Part shown: positions 1-5,830 of the stretch, piece after piece
Layout of the letters: each line of letters opens with the position of its first letter
Numbering within the stretch: the first letter of the stretch is position 1
NCBI GenBank assembly: GCA_041609995.1
Contig: JBFIPU010000127.1
Location: 1 to 5,830, forward strand
DNA length: 5,830 nucleotides
Direction: 5' to 3'
Source of the DNA: JABDOU01 sp041609995
GTDB taxonomy: Bacteria > Actinomycetota > Acidimicrobiia > Spongiisociales > SHLN01
Notes under the pieces: model-generated
The model's input: only the letters and a program-made list of their open reading frames with translations
What the model was told of the DNA's origin: nothing
Databases searched by the model: none
Made by a program: the position numbers and the translations under genes

Positions 1-7
1 CCACGGT

Positions 8-3000
8 TCAGGGACTGAGGATCGGGATCAACGGCAGGTCGTCGGGTCCGAGCGTGTCGGCCGGCTCATTGGAAGGCGGGTAGCCGCTGAGCAGTGTTTC
101 CTGAGTTTCGGGGAAAGGCCAGGCGACATCGAGGATGCGGGTGTGGTTGGTGTCGTTCGGTCCGCCCCCGAGTTTCCACTGTGATGCTCTCGATTCGACG
201 TCGCGCACCCGGCGGACGCCCGACGAGGGAAAACCCTCCTGGCTGAGGACGACGCCGGCGAATCCCCACGAGAACGGATCGCCTCCCCCCAGAAGCTCGA
301 GCGGCACGCGGGCGATCATCTTGCCCCGGTCGCTCAGCACGATCGTGGAGATGGTGGGGTTGGTCTCCTCGATCGCCCCATCGGAGGTCGAGTTGTAGAT
401 GGCCGGGTCCCACCCTTCGATGGTGATCCCGTACTCCCAGCCGTTCCCCTGTTCGAGGGCGGCGTTGCGCCCCGGAAGCAGCGTGCGGGCTCCGCTGCCG
501 GCGCCCGGATCTTTGTCGATGTAGACGTCGAATGTCTGAATGCTGAGTCCGACCGGGCTGTCCCAGGGATTACGGATGGCGCTCCCTACTTCGAAAGTGA
601 TGACCAGCTCCTGGTCCTCGATGCCGATCTCGAAGCTGGTGAGGTCGTAGCTTCCATCGGTGAACACGGGATCGGTCGGGTAGGTGTAGGTGCCGGGACC
701 GTGATCGTCGGCGATCGGGTCTTCGACGCCGAGGACCACGGTGACATCGGAGATGTCGGCCACTTGGGCAATTCCCGGACCGGCGTCGGGGATGAGGGCG
801 CCGGCGGCGTCGGCCCGAACGAGCACTCTGTCTCCGGCCACGAGTGGTCCGAGCTCGGTGAGTGGCACGGCCAGTTCGAACCCGGTCCCGTCGTCGGCTG
901 CCGACAGTGTCTGGCATTCGGAGAGGGCGCCGCTACCGACCTCGGGGAGCGGGCTGTAGAGGCAGGTCTCCAACGCGTCCCAACGCACCAGGTGGGTGGC
1001 ACCGAACCCGAGCAAGGAGTCGTCGACGACCGTGGTTGGCCGCTTGTCGCCTTGGGGGGTGCCGAGGTAGAGATCGAGGAATGCGAAGTTCTCGCCAAGC
1101 CCGGGTGCAAAGTCGACCCGCAGATAGAGGTTTGATCTGTCATAGCCGAAGTGGAGCGTGTCGATGGCGCCGTCCTCGAACTCATAGCGGCCGGCATCCC
1201 GCCATTCGGCCTGGTCGAGCTGCCCGTCGATGCTGGGTGTGATGAGATTCCGTTGTCCAGTGGTCACATCCACCGGCTGGACCGGAATGATCGGTACCGC
1301 CAGAAAGGTTGGCCGCTCCTGGCCCAGCTCGTCATACATCTGACCGAGGAGCTCGCGAAAAGCGGCGTCGAAGTAATCATCGTTGCCGGAGTTCTGGTCC
1401 GAGCCATACCACCAGAACCAGTCAGACCCTTCGGCGAACAAGATCTTCTCGAAAGCCCGGTTATACGACTCGGAGTCCACGATCGACTCGGCCCGGTGGA
1501 GGTCTTGCCGGGCTCGGTAGAGGTAGTCCCAGGCCGTTGCTTCCTCCACTTCTCCGATCCACGTTGCGTAGTTGGGTGAAAACCATGCTCCAGGCCAGAC
1601 GTCGACCAGTCCCTCGATGGTCTCACCATGCAGTTCCAGGTATTCGCTGGGGGTGATCGTCGTCACCAGGTCGGTCTCGGAAAGCCGCTGATACAGGGCG
1701 TTGAGGAAGTCTTTGCCGTCGTTGTCGTAGTTCTCCCAGGCGTTTTCACCATCGAGGATGACGGAGACGACATGCGGACCATCGGTGCCGGTCAGCTCCT
1801 CTTTGATCGCCTCGAGCCGCAGCATGAAGTCGTCGGCGGCAGCCTCGCCACTCATCCCCGAATACTCGAAGCCGAGTTGGTCCGAGAGCCGGACATCCCG
1901 AAAGAACATGGCGATGTCCGGATTGCGATTCAATTGCGCGTTCCATGGGCGATACATGTCGTGCGCCGGAACCACCACGTCGTCTCCGTTGCGTTCGAAT
2001 CCGGCGCCGAGCGAGTTGTTGAGCACGTCCTCCCCACTGGCCACCCACTTGATGCCCTCACGTGAGAACAGCGACATCACGAGCTGGGCAACGGCCCCCT
2101 CGCCCGGCCACATTCCGACGGGGCGACGACCGAGGAGCCGTTCGGCCTCGTCGAGACCCCGCCGCACATGCTCGGTGGCGTCGGGGATCTCGAAGAATCG
2201 GTTTTCGGGTTGGACGCCGGTCGGGTCGCCGACAGTGGCCAGGCTGGAGTCGGCAATCAGCGGCAGGATCGGGTGGGCCAGCGGGGTCGTCGTGACCTCG
2301 ATTTGCCCTGACTCCCACAGCTCGGTATGGATCGGCCGGACGAGCTTGACGATCCGATCGTGCTCGGCCAGGACCACTGTTTTGTCTTCCTCGGTGTAAT
2401 CCCGCCCCTTCTCGACCAGCTCCTCGAGCGGTGACTCTGCCAGAAAATCGGGATCGGTCCACGCCAGATTGAACAGCACTTGCAGGTCGAGCAGGTCCTG
2501 GTCGGTGAAGGCCCCCACGCCCTGGTCCTGTTGGTTCAGCAGCTCCTGATAACGGGGAAAACGTCCGATCACTTTGCGGTTGGTGTCGAAAAAGCGCTCC
2601 ACGATGAACTGACGCTCTGAGCCGCTGAGACGGTTGGCCCTCTTTTCGGTCATGACCCAGTAAAGGTCACGAGTGCCGTTCTCCAAGGCCTCGATCTGCT
2701 GCAACAGCACCGGTGTGAGATTGAAAGTCGCTTTCACGCCCGGGTAGTCGGCCAGCATGGCCGCCATGTCGTAATAGTCCTTGGTGGCGTGGACCCGCAC
2801 CCACGGGCGGGTGACGTTTCCGTCGTCGTCAAGCGGATACAGCGGCTGATGCTGATGCCACATCAGCATCAGATAGAACGGATCTTCACTCTCCTCCACG
2901 GGCTGGGTGGTCGAGGATGTATCAACTGGCTGGGTCGTGGTGACCGGATCTCCGGCGGGCGTCGCGTCGGTGTCACGGGTACAGCCGGAGAAAACGACCA

Positions 3001-3046
3001 GGAGCATCAGCGCAGCGCCCAGAACTCGCGCAGCTGAGTGGGACAT
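8..3046 (-). CDS. GH57 amylopullulanase-like alpha-glucan hydrolase, surface lipoprotein
   Basis: This 1012-residue protein is probably an endo-acting alpha-glucan hydrolase anchored outside the cell. An N-terminal hydrophobic segment ends in a lipobox (VFSGC, Cys22) and is followed by a Thr/Ser/Pro linker to about residue 55. The GH57 domain spans roughly 57-515 and shows all five family motifs: HQHQP (64-68), GQIEV (247-251), GMWPGE (311-316, Glu316 as nucleophile), LDGENAWENY (431-440, Asp432 as acid/base) and the WDYLYRAR segment (506-513). The forms of motifs 2, 4 and 5 resemble GH57 amylopullulanases more than 4-alpha-glucanotransferases or branching enzymes. Residues about 600-765 look like a CBM9/DOMON-type beta module (IDGQLDQAEW at 606-615, LYLRVDF at 640-646), and about 790-990 like the glucodextranase C-terminal module. 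The ATG at 3046 is preferred: a GTG at 3088 is in frame but would overlap the upstream gene and lengthen the signal peptide. It starts 10 nt after the preceding stop. Family assignment is firm; exact substrate is inferred. Confidence 0.93.
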   Translation of the reverse strand: MSHSAARVLGAALMLLVVFSGCTRDTDATPAGDPVTTTQPVDTSSTTQPVEESEDPFYLMLMWHQHQPLYPLDDDGNVTRPWVRVHATKDYYDMAAMLADYPGVKATFNLTPVLLQQIEALENGTRDLYWVMTEKRANRLSGSERQFIVERFFDTNRKVIGRFPRYQELLNQQDQGVGAFTDQDLLDLQVLFNLAWTDPDFLAESPLEELVEKGRDYTEEDKTVVLAEHDRIVKLVRPIHTELWESGQIEVTTTPLAHPILPLIADSSLATVGDPTGVQPENRFFEIPDATEHVRRGLDEAERLLGRRPVGMWPGEGAVAQLVMSLFSREGIKWVASGEDVLNNSLGAGFERNGDDVVVPAHDMYRPWNAQLNRNPDIAMFFRDVRLSDQLGFEYSGMSGEAAADDFMLRLEAIKEELTGTDGPHVVSVILDGENAWENYDNDGKDFLNALYQRLSETDLVTTITPSEYLELHGETIEGLVDVWPGAWFSPNYATWIGEVEEATAWDYLYRARQDLHRAESIVDSESYNRAFEKILFAEGSDWFWWYGSDQNSGNDDYFDAAFRELLGQMYDELGQERPTFLAVPIIPVQPVDVTTGQRNLITPSIDGQLDQAEWRDAGRYEFEDGAIDTLHFGYDRSNLYLRVDFAPGLGENFAFLDLYLGTPQGDKRPTTVVDDSLLGFGATHLVRWDALETCLYSPLPEVGSGALSECQTLSAADDGTGFELAVPLTELGPLVAGDRVLVRADAAGALIPDAGPGIAQVADISDVTVVLGVEDPIADDHGPGTYTYPTDPVFTDGSYDLTSFEIGIEDQELVITFEVGSAIRNPWDSPVGLSIQTFDVYIDKDPGAGSGARTLLPGRNAALEQGNGWEYGITIEGWDPAIYNSTSDGAIEETNPTISTIVLSDRGKMIARVPLELLGGGDPFSWGFAGVVLSQEGFPSSGVRRVRDVESRASQWKLGGGPNDTNHTRILDVAWPFPETQETLLSGYPPSNEPADTLGPDDLPLIPILSP
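2846..2872. repeat. Perfect 12-bp inverted repeat, 3-nt loop, inside the GH57 gene
   Basis: On the plus strand CTGATGCTGATG (2846-2857) is followed by the loop CCA and then its exact reverse complement CATCAGCATCAG (2861-2872). The next bases outward (2845 G, 2873 A) do not pair. The repeat matches codons 59-67 of the GH57 gene exactly and encodes LMLM-W-HQHQ, with the Trp codon as loop. It would form a strong hairpin in the mRNA about 175 nt after the start codon. It may be a chance result of the coding sequence, because Leu-Met codons CTG-ATG are the complement of His-Gln codons CAT-CAG. Confidence 0.9.
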
Positions 3047-3056
3047 TCGTGTGAGT

Positions 3057-3746
3057 TTACGGAGTCCGATGGCAGAGATCGGGATCACCGATCACGCGAT
3101 CTACCGGGTGGGTTTGAATGATGGCGGTGATCGTTCTGGAGCCCGAGCCCGTTCCGAGGAAGAGCGGGCTGAACGGATCGCCTGCCGCTGTGGCGATCCA
3201 ACAGTTCGGATCGGGGGCGAGCTCCCGGTCGATCCGGACCGGTTGCCCGAGGGCGTTGGTGGCATCCCGCAAGGTCATGCCCACCGACACCGGCCCCAAT
3301 GAGTTGTCTGACGCCACAAGCTGGGCGAGCATGCTTTCCTCCGGGGCGACAATGCGGAGTCGCGGTACCTCGAAGGGTCCGCCTTCGACGACGTACGTGC
3401 CGGGATCCAACAACTCGCCGACCGGCTCCGTGGCAAAAGAACTGTCGGACTCGAGTTGACGGGTTCCGAACCACTCGACGACCGTGCCGCCTAACCCCTT
3501 GTTGAAGAACTCGATCCGCTGGTGCGTGCCCACCGCGACACAGCTGTCAGTGTTTGAAGTCTCGTAGAGGTAGACCGTCACGACGTTGTTGCCGTTCGCA
3601 CCCGGGTAAGCCTGGCAGGAGGTACTCGCCACGGCCTGCTTGGGCGGTGCGGCAGAGGAACAGGCCGTGATCAGCAGGACGGCGATCAACCCGGCAATGG
3701 CGGCTGACCGGTTGCCACCGCCTCCGCCGGGCCCGAGAAGGTTCAC
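3057..3746 (-). CDS. Lipoprotein of unknown function, two-domain
   Basis: A 229-residue exported lipoprotein that I cannot assign to a named function. A Gly-rich N-terminus (residues 5-12) leads to a hydrophobic segment ending in LITAC, giving a lipid-modified Cys29. Residues about 44-135 are rich in predicted beta strand (VVTVYLYE, QRIEFFNKG, GTYVVEGG) and could be a cupredoxin- or Ig-like sandwich; I see no metal ligands, so this is a guess. Residues 151-225 begin with GPVSVGMTLRDATNALGQPV, a pattern seen in many actinobacterial secreted proteins of SmpA/BLIP-like appearance. Four further cysteines (44, 69, 182, 225) could form two disulfides outside the cell. The GTG at 3746 is chosen because it overlaps the upstream TGA as GTGA and gives a normal signal peptide. 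A TTG at 3815 is in frame but would put 23 extra Arg-rich residues ahead of it. The TAA stop lies 10 nt before the GH57 start. Confidence 0.82.
   Translation of the reverse strand: MNLLGPGGGGGNRSAAIAGLIAVLLITACSSAAPPKQAVASTSCQAYPGANGNNVVTVYLYETSNTDSCVAVGTHQRIEFFNKGLGGTVVEWFGTRQLESDSSFATEPVGELLDPGTYVVEGGPFEVPRLRIVAPEESMLAQLVASDNSLGPVSVGMTLRDATNALGQPVRIDRELAPDPNCWIATAAGDPFSPLFLGTGSGSRTITAIIQTHPVDRVIGDPDLCHRTP
3743..3746 (-). promoter_or_regulatory. GTGA stop-start overlap (translational coupling)
   Basis: The TGA stop of the acetyltransferase gene (3745-3743) and the GTG start of the following lipoprotein gene (3746-3744) share bases in a GTGA arrangement on the minus strand. Such overlaps commonly mean that ribosomes finishing the first gene restart on the second. 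No Shine-Dalgarno-like purine run precedes the GTG (the upstream bases read CGCCCGGGCCCT), which fits coupling rather than independent initiation. Confidence 0.7.
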
Positions 3747-4606
3747 AGGGCCCGGGCGTAGACGGTGTCTTGTCGCAGCGTGTTGCCGGCGCGTCGGAAC
3801 CCCTGGTTCAGCCAACCGATACTGGGGAAGAACGTCTCGATGCGGCTCATCCGCATCTCCTCTGCCAAGAGGTTCAGGGAGCGGGCCACGTCGTAAGCGT
3901 GCTCAGTGCTCGTGTGGAGCCAATTGCACACCAGGGCGTCGCCCACCGGTCGGGCGGTGACCCAGCCGCCGGGCGCCACCCACAGGTGCTCGCGCCTGGC
4001 CGCTCGCTCCAGGTCTTCGACGAGCAAGCGCCGGAAGATCCATCGATTGGGAAAAAGGCCGCGAGCGCTGCGGCCGATGTCGTCGGAGGACCACGCCACG
4101 AAGGCCGGCTCCGCCTCGGCCGAAGGAGCGAGCAACAGCCGGTCTGCCCGCTGGATCGGCTTGCCACCATTTCCGGCCGGCATGACCGAACCGTCACCGA
4201 CCTGGCGCCGGGCGACACTCCAGGTTCCCACAGCCCGAAAACCGGCGTCCTGAACCTGGGCGTGTGCCGGCTCATTGTCCTCTTCCACCATCAGGCGCGC
4301 CACCTGGGCGCCCCACCCTTTGGCCCATTTGGACAGGTGTTCGGTCAGCCGGCTCGCCAGTCCCTGGCGACGGAACTCCGGGTGCACGCGGGCGCCCTGC
4401 AACCATGCCTCGGTGGGGCTGACCATTGCCGCGTTGGCGATGGCGATTGGGATGTCTTCTGCGTCGACGAGCACGGCCAGCTCGCCCATCGGATCCAGGC
4501 GCCATCGTTCGAAGACATCTTCGATGTAGTCACCCCAGGAGAAGGTGTCGGCCGTCCACAGGCGGATCGAGTCGAGATCGGATTTGCGGGCTGGTCGGAT
4601 CTCCAT
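3743..4606 (-). CDS. GNAT-family N-acetyltransferase, probable tandem GNAT
   Basis: A 287-residue cytoplasmic acyltransferase expected to move an acetyl group from acetyl-CoA to an amine; the substrate cannot be told from sequence. The N-terminus (MEIRPARKSDLDSIRLW) is the usual first strand and helix of GNAT proteins, which supports the ATG at 4606. Motif A is at about 68-90 (ARVHPEFRRQGLASRL), with RRQGLA at 79-84 forming the CoA pyrophosphate loop. Motif B follows at 109-129 (EDNEPAHAQVQDAGFRAVGTW). The first GNAT domain ends near residue 140, but the protein runs about twice the usual single-domain length. Residues about 155-287 have an alpha/beta pattern ending in a GFRRAGNTLRQDTVY segment like GNAT motif B, yet lack a clear CoA loop, so this half is probably a degenerate GNAT. 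It has no signal peptide, unlike the lipoprotein genes on either side. It starts 16 nt after the upstream stop and overlaps the next start by 4 nt. Confidence 0.9.
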   Translation of the reverse strand: MEIRPARKSDLDSIRLWTADTFSWGDYIEDVFERWRLDPMGELAVLVDAEDIPIAIANAAMVSPTEAWLQGARVHPEFRRQGLASRLTEHLSKWAKGWGAQVARLMVEEDNEPAHAQVQDAGFRAVGTWSVARRQVGDGSVMPAGNGGKPIQRADRLLLAPSAEAEPAFVAWSSDDIGRSARGLFPNRWIFRRLLVEDLERAARREHLWVAPGGWVTARPVGDALVCNWLHTSTEHAYDVARSLNLLAEEMRMSRIETFFPSIGWLNQGFRRAGNTLRQDTVYARAL

Positions 4607-4622
4607 ACCGCCAGGCTAGGAG

Positions 4623-5225
4623 CTAGCCGATGTTGGCTTCCGCCTGGGCAGCTCGGATCGATTCCGTCAGGTCTTCCTGGGTCACCGTGGCCACGACATC
4701 CCCGTTCGCACCGTAGATACTGATCGTTCCCGTCGATGGATCCTGGCTCTGCACCGCCCCTTCACCCGAGATGAAGCCTTCGGCCATGAGTTCGCCTTCT
4801 CTGTACACCCGTACTTCGCCTTTGCCGTCGAGCAGCCCCCACCACCAGCGGTCCCAGACGATCTGCACCTCTCCCTGGTCAACCTCGAATTCGGTGTAGT
4901 ACACCGGGTTCTGGCCGGGGGGGATGTCCTCAACGGGAACTGCATAGGTCTCGTTCGGGTCGGTTTCAAACACCTGGAATGTGGTCGTGGTCGCCAATGA
5001 GGTCGAGGAACCCGATTGGAGGACGGTTGTGGACTCGGAGGTCGTGCCGTCTTGCTGGTCGCCCGGCTCGGCGTTCCCCTCCGTGCCGGGTTCACCGTCC
5101 ACGGCCGTGGTGACGGTCGCGCTCGATGCGGGATCTGTCCCGCCGCCTTCGGGCTCGCCGTCGGACGCGGCGGCGCAACCGGCGACGGCCAGCGTCATCA
5201 AGAGCATCAAGATCTTGGATTTCAT
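4623..5225 (-). CDS. Lipoprotein of unknown function with Thr/Ser-rich linker
   Basis: A 200-residue surface lipoprotein with no family that I recognise. A short basic N-terminus (MKSK) and hydrophobic core end in the lipobox AVAGC, so Cys17 is the likely lipid anchor. Residues about 18-83 are low-complexity (Gly, Glu, Asp, then many Thr and Ser), a typical spacer between the membrane and a folded domain. The folded part, about 84-200, includes VYYTEFEVDQGEVQIVWDRWWWG (about 108-130), a Trp-rich strand or edge, then beta strands GEVRVYREGEL and TISIYGANGDVVATVT, and a final helix (EDLTESIRAAQAEA). The ATG at 5225 is preferred because it gives a standard signal peptide; the frame is open up to 5327, but those 34 extra residues are Arg-rich and overlap the upstream gene. 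It begins 5 nt after the upstream TGA and ends in TAG. A sugar-binding role is possible from the Trp cluster and the operon, but unproven. Confidence 0.85.
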   Translation of the reverse strand: MKSKILMLLMTLAVAGCAAASDGEPEGGGTDPASSATVTTAVDGEPGTEGNAEPGDQQDGTTSESTTVLQSGSSTSLATTTTFQVFETDPNETYAVPVEDIPPGQNPVYYTEFEVDQGEVQIVWDRWWWGLLDGKGEVRVYREGELMAEGFISGEGAVQSQDPSTGTISIYGANGDVVATVTQEDLTESIRAAQAEANIG

Positions 5226-5230
5226 CGGTA

Positions 5231-5830
5231 TCAGTATTCGGCCAGTTCCCTGGCCGCCTTTACGATTCTGGGGCTTTCGCCGATGGGGTCGCTCACGGAT
5301 AGATGCTCGACATCGGCGTCGAGCCATTCTTCCATCGTTTCTGCAATATGCGACGCCATGCGTTCTCCGAGCGAGCGGGTCGCGGGGGTTGTCACGAGCA
5401 ACGGCTTGCTGGTGTGCTCAATCGATGCCTTGATCGGTTCGAAGTCCACCGGGTGTTGCCGATGAACGGCGAGGATGTGAGCGCCGGGGATGTCGATCCC
5501 TGCGGGTTCGATGCCGATGAAGACCAGGGTCAACTCGCTCCCTTCCTGCAGAGACACGGTACCGGGAGACGGCGATACCGGCGCCTCGTCGGCCGGCGCC
5601 TCGTAGGCCGGGGCCTCGTCGGCCGGGCCGTCCAAGCGTATCGGGGTTGGCTCGGGCTCGTCGGCCGGCGCGCCACCCGCCGGCACGGGTTCGCCCATCG
5701 AAATGGATGGGGTGGGGATCGCCTCGCCCTCACTCGGTTCTTCGGACGGGCCAGTCGGTGGCATTGTGGGTGGGGGCGGGCTGAGCTCCTTCACGGGTGG
5801 GCGTGGCCCGGCCGTCTGCTCCAGGTTTTC
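5231..5830 (-). CDS. Unknown protein, Pro/Ala/Glu-rich segment plus alpha/beta domain (5' end missing)
   Basis: The last 199 residues of a gene that enters from the right edge. The reading frame is open without a stop to position 5830, so the true start is probably outside the window; GTG codons such as 5794 are possible starts but lie within low-complexity sequence. Visible residues about 9-90 are rich in Pro, Ala, Glu and Ser, including a run of prolines (18-21) and three tandem Ala-Asp/Tyr-Glu-Ala-Pro pentads. Residues about 97-199 form a compact domain with alternating strands and helices: LTLVFIGIE, AHILAVHRQ, a helix near 130-140, KPLLVTTP, a long helix over 153-171, DVEHLSVSD and a last helix ending in ELAEY. 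This suggests a Rossmann- or flavodoxin-like alpha/beta fold, but I see no nucleotide-binding Gly loop or catalytic motif, and cannot name a family. It is 5 nt upstream of the next lipoprotein gene, so very likely co-transcribed with it. Confidence 0.75.
   Translation of the reverse strand, partial: ENLEQTAGPRPPVKELSPPPPTMPPTGPSEEPSEGEAIPTPSISMGEPVPAGGAPADEPEPTPIRLDGPADEAPAYEAPADEAPVSPSPGTVSLQEGSELTLVFIGIEPAGIDIPGAHILAVHRQHPVDFEPIKASIEHTSKPLLVTTPATRSLGERMASHIAETMEEWLDADVEHLSVSDPIGESPRIVKAARELAEY
5580..5624. repeat. Three tandem 15-bp repeats encoding Ala-x-Glu-Ala-Pro
   Basis: Plus-strand units are GGCGCCTCGTCGGCC (5580-5594), GGCGCCTCGTAGGCC (5595-5609) and GGGGCCTCGTCGGCC (5610-5624). Each differs from the first by no more than one base. 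They are in frame and encode the pentads ADEAP, AYEAP and ADEAP in the linker of the right-edge gene. A more diverged copy of the same theme (ADEPEP) lies at about 5652-5672. Such in-frame repeats can gain or lose units by slippage without breaking the frame. Confidence 0.85.

Noticed and set aside
586..1197. A 203-codon minus-strand frame, and several other frames inside the GH57 gene on both strands.
   Set aside because: They are out-of-frame shadows with Arg/Pro/Ser-rich, domain-free products within a gene whose modules continue through the region.
2846..2872. Reading the inverted repeat as a transcription terminator.
   Set aside because: It sits near the 5' end of a long open gene, and no run of T follows it on the minus strand.
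3047..3088. A GTG start at 3088 extending the GH57 protein by 14 residues.
   Set aside because: It would overlap the upstream gene by about 30 nt and give a long pre-region before the signal peptide. The ATG at 3046 gives a standard 22-residue lipoprotein signal.
3747..3815. A TTG start at 3815 for the four-cysteine lipoprotein.
   Set aside because: The extra 23 residues are Arg-rich, overlap the acetyltransferase gene, and are not part of a signal peptide; the GTGA overlap start at 3746 fits better.
3770..4723. A 317-codon open frame on the plus strand opposite the acetyltransferase gene.
   Set aside because: It is antisense to a clear GNAT protein, its product has no recognisable domain or sensible N-terminus, and long antisense frames are expected in GC-rich DNA.
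5226..5327. A longer N-terminus (start at 5327) for the Thr/Ser-linker lipoprotein.
   Set aside because: It overlaps the upstream coding region and reads as Arg-rich sequence before a perfect short signal peptide beginning at the ATG at 5225.
5434..5530. A faint likeness of the VFIGIEP segment to hydrogenase maturation proteases.
   Set aside because: The rest of the domain lacks the metal-binding residues and layout of that family, so the likeness is limited to a few residues.

Overview
The window is GC-rich (above 60% by eye). It is filled by five genes, all on the minus strand and almost without gaps, so transcription runs from the right edge (5830) to the left edge (8). Three products carry a lipoprotein signal peptide with a lipobox cysteine. 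The GH57 protein and the 4623-5225 lipoprotein have Thr/Ser-rich linkers right after that cysteine, a style common in Actinomycetota, especially Acidimicrobiia-like lineages. The taxon is an inference from composition and style; there is no rRNA or other marker here.

In order of transcription: (1) 5830-5231, the 3' part of a gene whose start lies outside the window, with a long Pro/Ala/Glu-rich segment and a C-terminal alpha/beta domain I do not recognise. (2) 5225-4623, a 200-residue lipoprotein of unknown function with a Trp-rich stretch. (3) 4606-3743, a 287-residue GNAT-family N-acetyltransferase with a probable degenerate second GNAT half. (4) 3746-3057, a 229-residue lipoprotein of unknown function with four extra cysteines and a GPVSVGMT-type C-terminal domain. 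(5) 3046-8, a 1012-residue lipoprotein with a complete GH57 catalytic domain (all five family motifs and both catalytic acids), a CBM9/DOMON-like module and a glucodextranase-C-terminal-like module. Its closest match by motif is the amylopullulanase-type branch of GH57.

The junctions are 5 nt, 16 nt, a 4-nt GTGA overlap and 10 nt. This suggests one operon with translational coupling. None of the four internal starts has a clear Shine-Dalgarno sequence. No promoter, terminator, RNA gene, mobile element, CRISPR array or non-coding stretch over 16 nt is visible.

The only confident biochemical role is cell-surface alpha-glucan processing by the GH57 lipoprotein. No sugar transporter, regulator or other glycosidase is present, so how the other genes relate to it is open. 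The most unusual DNA-level signal is a perfect 12-bp inverted repeat with a 3-nt loop at 2846-2872. It lies exactly over the nine codons ending in the GH57 HQHQ motif. I do not see strong evidence for a wholly new system; the novelty lies in the unrecognised lipoproteins and the alpha/beta domain co-transcribed with GH57.
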